From assembly GCA_023269715.1 (NCBI GenBank), contig JAGDVO010000010.1, positions 1-64,000 on the forward strand: 64,000 bases of DNA, written 5' to 3'. Numbering within the stretch: position 1 is the stretch's first letter; the number at the start of each line of letters is the position of its first letter. The translations under genes and the position numbers were made by a program. The notes under the pieces are model-generated. The model did not search any database and was not told the origin of the DNA. It worked only from the letters and a program-made list of their open reading frames with translations. Source of the stretch: Thermosulfidibacter sp. GTDB lineage: Bacteria; Thermosulfidibacterota; Thermosulfidibacteria; Thermosulfidibacterales; Thermosulfidibacteraceae. Of the stretch, positions 58,095 to 64,000 are shown in pieces.

Positions 58095-58572
58095 AAAATT
58101 TCTCTTTTAATCTTTCCGCAACAGAGGAAGGCACAAGACACCTCACATTTCCGCCAAAGAATGCTATCTCCTTCACTATCCTACTACTAACATAGGTTAA
58201 CTGTTCGCTAGGCATCAAGAAAATGGTTTCAACAAACTGATTCAACTTCCTATTCATAAGAGCCATCTGAAACTCATACTCAAAATCTGAAACCGCCCTC
58301 AAGCCCCTTACTATAACGTTTGCACCCACCTTTACTACATAATCAACTAAAAGAGTATCAAAGGTATCTACTTCAACATTTTTCAGGCCTTCCTCTTCAA
58401 CAACTATCCTTAACATTTCATACCTTTCCTCTAAAGTAAAAAGGGGGTTTTTCTTCTCACCCTTTGCAATGGCAACTATAACTTTATCAAATATTCTGGA
58501 AGCTCTTTTCATTATATCAATGTGACCATTAGTGACAGGATCAAAAGTGCCAGGATAGACCGCTTTTTTCAT
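58081..58572 (-). CDS. coaD: Phosphopantetheine adenylyltransferase
   Basis: 163-residue nucleotidyltransferase for the penultimate step of coenzyme A synthesis. Motifs are [21 protein letters not shown] (catalytic TxGH-type His near 18), [21 protein letters not shown], and [17 protein letters not shown]. Overlaps rsmD by 4 bp, the usual bacterial pair. Confidence 0.97.
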   Translation of the reverse strand: MKKAVYPGTFDPVTNGHIDIMKRASRIFDKVIVAIAKGEKKNPLFTLEERYEMLRIVVEEEGLKNVEVDTFDTLLVDYVVKVGANVIVRGLRAVSDFEYEFQMALMNRKLNQFVETIFLMPSEQLTYVSSRIVKEIAFFGGNVRCLVPSSVAERLKEKFSTLR

Positions 58573-59105
58573 CCAATCCTCCTCATGAAAGTTAAAGCAT
58601 TCTCCCCTACTTTCTTAACCCTTATATCATATCCACCTGGTAATTCAACGGTAGTTTTGTGATGATGTTGTACAATCATTAAACCTTCAGGCTTTAAAAA
58701 TCCTACAAAAAGTAGAGGTAATCTTCCGAGTTTGGGTAAAGAATAGGGAGGACCTAAAAAGACTATATCATAACTTTCTCTAACATACTCTGGAAACCTG
58801 AAAGCGTCGATAACGAGAATTTCTACCCTATCCTGATAACCCAGTATCTTAGTGTTCTCTCTTATTATCTCCGCTACCTTTCTATTTTTTTCAACAAACA
58901 CCACTTTTTTTGCACCTCTACTTAGGGCTTCAAACCCAACAGTACCAACACCTGCAAATACATCCAGGAATAATGCTCCTACTACAGCGTTACCAATCGT
59001 ATCAAAAAGGACCTTCCTTAATACAGCATTCATAGGTCTTGTAGAAAGCCCTTTAGGACTCTTTATGTACCTACCCTTATCCCTACCTCCTGTCAGCCTT
59101 ATCAT
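58569..59105 (-). CDS. rsmD: 16S rRNA (G966-N2)-methyltransferase RsmD, with altered catalytic motif
   Basis: 178-residue Rossmann methyltransferase of the RsmD family. SAM motif I is [20 protein letters not shown] (near 47-66) and [13 protein letters not shown] supplies the adenosine acidic ligand. The catalytic motif IV, normally DPPY in RsmD, reads GPPY here (Gly118; codon GGT at 58754-58752, one base from Asp GAT). The rest of the region (YDIVFL before it, SLPKLG after) is normal. Either activity is reduced or the change is tolerated. Overlaps coaD and miaA. Confidence 0.88.
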   Translation of the reverse strand: MIRLTGGRDKGRYIKSPKGLSTRPMNAVLRKVLFDTIGNAVVGALFLDVFAGVGTVGFEALSRGAKKVVFVEKNRKVAEIIRENTKILGYQDRVEILVIDAFRFPEYVRESYDIVFLGPPYSLPKLGRLPLLFVGFLKPEGLMIVQHHHKTTVELPGGYDIRVKKVGENALTFMRRIG

Positions 59106-60006
59106 CCAACCAACCTCTTATCCTTTCAAATAGTTTCTCCTTTTCCTCCTCCAACTTAAAAAATTCATAACCTTTACCTTTAAACCAGCCGATCTGCCTC
59201 TTAGCGTACTTATAGGTCTGCTTTATGATCTCTCTAACAGCTTCCTCAATAGTTAAAGCTCCATCTAGAACCATCAGTAACTCCCTATATCCAAGCGTAT
59301 CTGTCAAGACCCTGGTCTTACCACATCTTTCCACTAGATATCTTACCTCTTCTAGCCAACCCCTTTCTACCATTTCATAAACCCTTTTTGTTATTCTATC
59401 CTTCAGCTCCTTTCTTTCCCTAGTTACCGCAACCTTAAGTACCCTCCAGCCAGACCTTGTACCCTGCCATTTGAATTTTGAAGGTTTTTCACCTGTGAGC
59501 ATATACAACTCAAGAGCCCTTACAATCCTCTTTTTATCCCTTTTTGAAATTTCCCTTGCCCTCTCAGGATCTACTTCATTCAGCCATTCGTAGAGCCTCT
59601 CAGTATCCATACTATACAACTTCTCTCTCAATTTCTCATCTTTCCCGATGGGACCTGGAACACCAGATTCAAGGGCAAACATGTAGAAACCACTACCACC
59701 CACCACAAGGGGTATATTCCCTCTTTGCTGGATAGCATCAACAACCTTTAAAGCCTCTTCTTCATACCTTTTAACATCCCATGGATCGTCTATTTCCGCA
59801 ACGTCTATAAGATGATGTGGAACTATGGACCTTTCGAAATGACCAACCTTGGCACTACCTATATCCATATATTTATAGAGCTGGACAGAATCAGCATTTA
59901 CTATCTCTATAAAGGGGAACTCCATCGCTATCTCTATAGCAACATCAGATTTTCCGCTAGCTGTAGGTCCACCGAGAAATATTACCCTAGCTTCACCAGA
60001 TACCAT
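59083..60006 (-). CDS. miaA: tRNA dimethylallyltransferase
   Basis: 307-residue enzyme that isopentenylates A37 of tRNAs reading U-starting codons. Motifs are FLGGPTASGKSDVAIEIA (P-loop near 10-18), VNADSVQLYKYMDIGSAK, HHLIDV and VVGGSGFYMFAL. The ATG at 60006 overlaps the GNAT stop in TGATG; a TTG directly upstream is a less likely start. Overlaps rsmD by 23 bp. Confidence 0.97.
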   Translation of the reverse strand: MVSGEARVIFLGGPTASGKSDVAIEIAMEFPFIEIVNADSVQLYKYMDIGSAKVGHFERSIVPHHLIDVAEIDDPWDVKRYEEEALKVVDAIQQRGNIPLVVGGSGFYMFALESGVPGPIGKDEKLREKLYSMDTERLYEWLNEVDPERAREISKRDKKRIVRALELYMLTGEKPSKFKWQGTRSGWRVLKVAVTRERKELKDRITKRVYEMVERGWLEEVRYLVERCGKTRVLTDTLGYRELLMVLDGALTIEEAVREIIKQTYKYAKRQIGWFKGKGYEFFKLEEEKEKLFERIRGWLDDKADRR

Positions 60007-60545
60007 CAATCAAGATAATAAACGAGGATGTGTAAATCCATTGGATTCATCTTCAAATCTTTTGCAATAGAATCTATCTTACCAACTTCAACAAAGCCAA
60101 CTTCCTTAAAAACCTTCAAAGCTATACTCTGAACTGAGAGAACCTCAGCTATAACAGCTCTTAGCCTCCTTTCCCTCGCAATCTCTAAAAGCGTTTCTAT
60201 CATAGCTTTACCAAGACCAATCCCTCTACACCTCAGGCAAACAGAAACCCTGATCTTACCAAGGTACCTGAACCACCCATGCCCTCTAGTATGTAAAGTA
60301 CCAGTGGCAATTATCTCTTCAGTTAAATCATCAACCCCAACGATTGGAACAACTCGATCCAAATCTACGTTTTCTACCCAACCTTTGATAACGAAATAAT
60401 CCTTTACATTATCCTTAAAAAGAAGGAAATCTTCTTCTGAAATACCCACGCAAAAATAATTATAAAGCCTTTCCGTATCATCACTTGAAAGAAGCCTTAT
60501 AGTCGCCTTCCTACCATCCAGCAGAATGATGTTTTTTTGTATCAT
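60006..60545 (-). CDS. GNAT-family N-acetyltransferase
   Basis: 179-residue acetyltransferase-fold protein. Acetyl-CoA-binding motif A is LRCRGIGLGKAMIETLLEIA (near 107-126; R.RGIGLG), and the following ALKVFKEVGFVEVGKID is typical of motif B. The N-terminus (RLLSSDDTERLYNYF) matches the start of ATIRL/LLxxDxxxL GNATs. The substrate is unknown. The ATG at 60545 has no ribosome binding site, with TATAAT 6 nt upstream. It leads a GNAT-miaA-rsmD-coaD operon. Confidence 0.85.
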   Translation of the reverse strand: MIQKNIILLDGRKATIRLLSSDDTERLYNYFCVGISEEDFLLFKDNVKDYFVIKGWVENVDLDRVVPIVGVDDLTEEIIATGTLHTRGHGWFRYLGKIRVSVCLRCRGIGLGKAMIETLLEIARERRLRAVIAEVLSVQSIALKVFKEVGFVEVGKIDSIAKDLKMNPMDLHILVYYLD

Positions 60546-60551
60546 AACTTG

Positions 60552-60580
60552 ATTATAACAGTTATTAAGAACTTTTGCAA
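60552..60580 (-). promoter_or_regulatory. Promoter of the GNAT-miaA-rsmD-coaD operon (leaderless)
   Basis: TTGCAA (60580-60575) and a perfect TATAAT (60557-60552) with an optimal 17-nt spacer end just 6 nt before the ATG at 60545. No Shine-Dalgarno intervenes, so the transcript would begin at or next to the A of the start codon. The -35 lies inside the end of the upstream thioesterase gene. Confidence 0.6.
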
Positions 60581-61050
60581 ATATAACCTATCTCACAAAG
60601 CTTCCTCTCAACTTCTTCATGGTCCAGTTTTATATGACTCAAGACCAGTAATGTACCAGTGCCATAAGCAACAAGTTCACCATCCTCACGCTTCACCTCG
60701 GCCCTCGCAACAGCCAACCTCTTACCACTATGGATCACCCAGCCTTCAGAATATATGTTCTGTCTATCAGGAGTTTTAACTATATAGGTATGAAATTCAA
60801 CGGTAGTTATCCAAACTCTTGGGTACCTCGCGCTTGCGGTATACCAAATCGCATTGTCAACCATTGCGCTTATTATGCCACCGTGTATGTCCCCTAGAGG
60901 ATGACAGAAGGAAGGATCAAACCTCAAAACGAAATGGGCCCTCCCCTCCTCATCAAACCATATGTCACTATTTAACGTCCTTGATATAGGAGCCCTCCTA
61001 TAGATACTTTCAAGGATACTGATCCACTCTCTATCCATTTCTACCCCCAT
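60565..61050 (-). CDS. PaaI-like hotdog-fold thioesterase
   Basis: 161-residue hotdog protein, distinct from the one at 10641. The active-site region is CHPLGDIHGGIISAMVDNAIWYTA (HGG near 58) and the long strand WITTVEFHTYIVKTP is typical; the C-terminal half ends in ELVAYGTGTLLVL. It probably hydrolyses acyl-CoA of unknown identity. An alternative start at ATG 61038 would remove four residues. It stands alone, diverging from mfd. Confidence 0.82.
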   Translation of the reverse strand: MGVEMDREWISILESIYRRAPISRTLNSDIWFDEEGRAHFVLRFDPSFCHPLGDIHGGIISAMVDNAIWYTASARYPRVWITTVEFHTYIVKTPDRQNIYSEGWVIHSGKRLAVARAEVKREDGELVAYGTGTLLVLSHIKLDHEEVERKLCEIGYICKSS

Positions 61051-61086
61051 AGCTTAATCTGATCGAATGTATTATATACCAAAAGT

Positions 61087-64000
61087 ATGACAAAACGAGT
61101 ACTATCCAAAAAGTTATACATACCCGATAGCGCTTTAAGCTACTACTTGGGCAGATTGATACTAGAAGGTAAAAGCCTGCTCGTTATATCACCGAAGGAC
61201 GAAATAGATGAGCTCTTTAGAGAAATGTTAACCTTCTCTAGGAAAGTAGGACTGTTACTGGGTGATAACTCAAGTCTCAGGAACTCTATAAAAACACTGG
61301 AGATAATCGAAAAAAGCAAACATTTTGCCATTCTATCAACAATCGAAGGACTTTACAACGGCGTAGGATCAGTAGATGAATTAACAAAAAAGGCAATAAA
61401 ACTAACAATAGGTGAAGATATAAATAAAAGTGTACTCGTAGAAAAACTTATAGACATAGGCTACGTAAACACGGGGATAGTGGATAATCCAGGGACTATA
61501 GCAACAAGGGGTTTCGTAATAGACATTTTCCCAATAAACCACGACTACCCTGTTAGAATAGAGCTAGATGAGAATACGATAGAATCTATAAGAATCTTTG
61601 AGCCTGAATCTCAAAGATCTATAAAAGAAATTGAAAGTATAAAAATATACCCCCTAAAAGTAGAAAACAAAATTGATATAGTCATGCTCAATTTTGATGA
61701 GATAATAAAAATAAATCCAGAAGCACTCTACGAGGAACTTGAATCTATAAAATTCTATAAAGATAATGAAATAAAATACATAGAAGAAACCTTAATAATA
61801 GATACTATCCTACAGGGTGGAGAAGAAAAAAGTTTTAATATAATCTTAAAACCATTTAATGACGAACCGAGGAGAGGAAGAAGTATAGATAAATGGATAG
61901 AAATGATCAGAGAATTTAATAAGAAAGGTTATACAACATTTATAGTGTGTGAAAATGATTTAGAAGTGGATACATTAAGCAAAATTCTTAACGAAAGAAA
62001 CTTCTACTTCAAAATAACGGAATTTAAAAGAGGATTACCAAAGAATAGTACATACATATTAAAGGGCTACCTGAGAAATTCATTTTTATGGGAAGAGGAT
62101 AGAGTAATATTCATTAAATTCGATGAAATTCTGGGTAAAGTTAAAAAAATTAAAAAAGTTACCAAGCCAAAAAGGTTACATCAGCTATTCGATCTAGAAG
62201 TAGGAGACTATGTAGTTCACAGAGAACATGGAATTGGCATATTCCAGGGAACAAAAAAAATAGAGGTAGAAGGTAACATTATAGAATTTATAACGATAGA
62301 ATACGCTGGTGGTGACATACTTTACGTTCCTCTGGACAAGTTGCACTACGTGGAAAAATACATTTCAAAGGAAGGAGCAAAACCGCCTCTAGACAGATTA
62401 GGCGGAAAATCATGGGAAACAAGGAAGAGAAAGGTAAAAAAAGCAGTAGAAGAAATAGCGGAAAAACTCCTAATGATAGAAGCAAGAAGGAAGGCTCAGA
62501 AGGGTCACAGTTTTTCCTCAGATACTCCCTGGCAGGTAGAGTTTGAAGAAGCATTTCCTTACGAAGAAACACCCGATCAGCTAAAGGCTATCGAGGATGT
62601 GAAAAGAGATATGGAACTTCCCACTCCTATGGATAGGTTAATATGCGGTGATGTTGGATTTGGAAAAACGGAAATCGCAATGAGGGCAGCATTTAAGGCT
62701 GTAATGGACGGTAAACAGGTAGCTGTCCTCACTCCAACAACAATATTAGCCCATCAACATTACACAACTTTTAAGGAAAGATTTGCAGGTTTTCCGGTAA
62801 ATATAGAAGTTTTGACGAGATTTGTATCCAAAAAAGACCAAAGCAGAATAATTGAAGAGGTAAAATCGGGCAAAGTTGATATACTAATAGGAACCCATAG
62901 AATACTGATGGATGACGTAGAATTTAAAGACCTAGGCCTACTTATAATCGATGAGGAACATAAGTTTGGAGTAGAACATAAAGAGAAGATAAAGGAAAAG
63001 CACCCAACAATAGATATACTGACTATGAGTGCAACTCCGATACCAAGAACACTCAATATGGCACTATCCGGTATAAAAGACATAAGTGTGATAGAAACAC
63101 CTCCCGAAGGAAGACAATCAATAAAGACATTTGTAATGTACTACAATGAAGAGATAGTGAAGAGAGCAATTGAAAGGGAATTAAAAAGGAAGGGGAAGGT
63201 ATTTGTAGTAAAAAGTAGAATAGAAGGTATAGAAAAGGTAATGGAAAAGATATCAAAACTCTGCCCAAATGCGAAATGCGCAATAGTTCATGGTAAGATG
63301 AAAGGTAGTGAGATAGAGGAAAGGATGCTCAAATTTACAAGAGGTGATATAGATGTGCTCATATCTACACAGATAGTAGAGTCAGGGCTTGATATCCCAA
63401 CAGCAAACACACTAATCGTCATAGATTCAGAAAAATTCGGTCTAGCCCAATTATACCAACTAAGAGGGCGAGTGGGAAGAAATAGAGATATAGCATACGC
63501 CTACTTTCTAGTAACACCTAAAAAAATCACAGAGGATGTAAAAAGACGGCTAAGGGCCCTTGAGGAATTTTCAGAGCTCGGTTCTGGGTTAAGACTCGCC
63601 CTCAGAGATATGGAGATAAGAGGCTTTGGAAACTTGCTAGGTAAGGAACAATCGGGGCACATCACAAGTGTGGGTTTAGAAGAGTACCTTAGATTGCTAG
63701 AAGAAGCTGTTAGAAAGTTAAAGGGAGAACCGGTAGAAGATTTCGAACCAACTATAAAATTAACAATACCAGCTTTTCTCCCAGATAGTTACATAGGAAA
63801 CGAAAAGCTGAAGATAAAAATCTACAGAACACTGGTGAATTTAGATTTAAACGAATTGGAAAATGTTAAACAAGAGCTAGAAGATAGATTCGGAAAATTA
63901 CCAAGAGAAGGAGAAAATTTCATCGAATTACTAAAACTGAGACTATTAGCAAAGAACCTAAAAATACCAAAAATTTACCAAAAAGGAAGCAAAATATTCC
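61087..64000 (+). CDS. mfd: Transcription-repair coupling factor Mfd (3' end beyond window)
   Basis: The frame from ATG 61087 runs open to the window edge (971 codons). Mfd removes RNA polymerase stalled at DNA damage and recruits UvrA. A short UvrB-homology region (about 1-350; VDNPGTIATRGFVIDIFP is its landmark) leads to the CarD-like RNA polymerase-interacting domain (LEVGDYVVHREHGIGIFQG, from 370), then a RecG-like helicase with Walker A GDVGFGKTE near 521, IIDEEHKFGV (DEEH instead of the more usual DEEQ), MSATPIPRTLNMAL and QLRGRVGRNRDIAYAYF. The start of the C-terminal domain D7 is included. There is no ribosome binding site; a TATTAT/TATATA box lies 8-11 nt upstream. The region before the polymerase-binding domain is roughly 100 residues shorter than in E. 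coli Mfd. Confidence 0.95.
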   Translation, partial: MTKRVLSKKLYIPDSALSYYLGRLILEGKSLLVISPKDEIDELFREMLTFSRKVGLLLGDNSSLRNSIKTLEIIEKSKHFAILSTIEGLYNGVGSVDELTKKAIKLTIGEDINKSVLVEKLIDIGYVNTGIVDNPGTIATRGFVIDIFPINHDYPVRIELDENTIESIRIFEPESQRSIKEIESIKIYPLKVENKIDIVMLNFDEIIKINPEALYEELESIKFYKDNEIKYIEETLIIDTILQGGEEKSFNIILKPFNDEPRRGRSIDKWIEMIREFNKKGYTTFIVCENDLEVDTLSKILNERNFYFKITEFKRGLPKNSTYILKGYLRNSFLWEEDRVIFIKFDEILGKVKKIKKVTKPKRLHQLFDLEVGDYVVHREHGIGIFQGTKKIEVEGNIIEFITIEYAGGDILYVPLDKLHYVEKYISKEGAKPPLDRLGGKSWETRKRKVKKAVEEIAEKLLMIEARRKAQKGHSFSSDTPWQVEFEEAFPYEETPDQLKAIEDVKRDMELPTPMDRLICGDVGFGKTEIAMRAAFKAVMDGKQVAVLTPTTILAHQHYTTFKERFAGFPVNIEVLTRFVSKKDQSRIIEEVKSGKVDILIGTHRILMDDVEFKDLGLLIIDEEHKFGVEHKEKIKEKHPTIDILTMSATPIPRTLNMALSGIKDISVIETPPEGRQSIKTFVMYYNEEIVKRAIERELKRKGKVFVVKSRIEGIEKVMEKISKLCPNAKCAIVHGKMKGSEIEERMLKFTRGDIDVLISTQIVESGLDIPTANTLIVIDSEKFGLAQLYQLRGRVGRNRDIAYAYFLVTPKKITEDVKRRLRALEEFSELGSGLRLALRDMEIRGFGNLLGKEQSGHITSVGLEEYLRLLEEAVRKLKGEPVEDFEPTIKLTIPAFLPDSYIGNEKLKIKIYRTLVNLDLNELENVKQELEDRFGKLPREGENFIELLKLRLLAKNLKIPKIYQKGSKIF

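Noticed and set aside
1-64000. CRISPR arrays, insertion sequences, prophage or integrative elements
   Set aside because: No regularly spaced repeats, transposase or integrase motifs, or att-like direct repeats were seen on reading; the lone HNH gene has no phage or restriction neighbours.

Overview
The window looks like a chromosomal segment from an AT-rich, thermophilic, diderm (Gram-negative-type) bacterium. The evidence is heavy use of AGA/AGG for Arg and ATA for Ile, short intergenic gaps with many overlapping genes, stable RNAs far richer in G+C than the surrounding genes (52 of 74 tRNA bases are G or C by hand count), an LPS Kdo transferase (waaA), RlpA, and a bacterial type A RNase P RNA. 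I cannot assign a phylum from sequence alone. I see no phage, transposon, integron or CRISPR array. The content is mostly housekeeping and respiratory genes.

Layout. 1-9.8 kb: a Crp/Fnr-type regulator and a short PrmA-like methyltransferase, carAB, then (minus) rlpA and a clearly dead multihaem cytochrome gene. These are followed by Mut7-C + folE2, a minus-strand CCG-type iron-sulfur protein and an NTF2-like gene. 9.8-13.4 kb: rsmI diverges, across a 21-bp perfect palindrome, from a tightly overlapped operon of hotdog thioesterase, BASS-type transporter, mqnB and mqnD (futalosine route to menaquinone). 13.4-28.8 kb (minus): a long run of transaldolase, rsmA, pccB, accC, biotin carrier, mcmA, rqcH, methylmalonyl-CoA epimerase, waaA, ftsH, folP, cdaA, nadK and a beta-hydroxyacid dehydrogenase. 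It encodes propionyl-CoA to (R)-methylmalonyl-CoA to succinyl-CoA interconversion, except for the B12-binding mutase subunit, together with envelope, folate, c-di-AMP and NAD functions.

28.8-31.3 kb: tRNA-Met(CAU) with a strong terminator, then a Nif3-like gene, a coiled-coil zinc-ribbon gene, an RNase HI gene and rnpB. The two arms of the rnpB P1 helix contain the stop codons of the two convergent flanking genes. 31.3-37.7 kb: a GAF/histidine-kinase/receiver hybrid (minus), prepilin peptidase, a large exported TPR protein and an overlapping PAS histidine kinase. 37.7-42.9 kb (minus): prs-rplY-pth with their own promoter, preceded by two sensor kinases that sit directly behind the complex I operon. 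The second kinase has lost most ATP-binding motifs. 42.9-56.6 kb (minus): a complete nuoA-B-CD-E-F-G-H-I-J-K-L-M-N operon with fused NuoCD. 56.7-64 kb: HNH nuclease, DUF721-like protein and TlpA-like lipoprotein (plus); GNAT, miaA, rsmD and coaD (minus); a hotdog thioesterase; and the first 2.9 kb of mfd, running off the window.

Together the genes suggest a respiring organism that couples NADH oxidation by complex I to a menaquinone pool made by the futalosine pathway, with propionate/succinate interconversion. The dead DmsE-like cytochrome suggests that an older anaerobic respiratory branch has been lost. Several first-in-operon genes lack a Shine-Dalgarno and have a -10-like box 6-11 nt before the start codon, which suggests leaderless mRNAs. 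All function calls come from reading motifs by eye; no database search was run.
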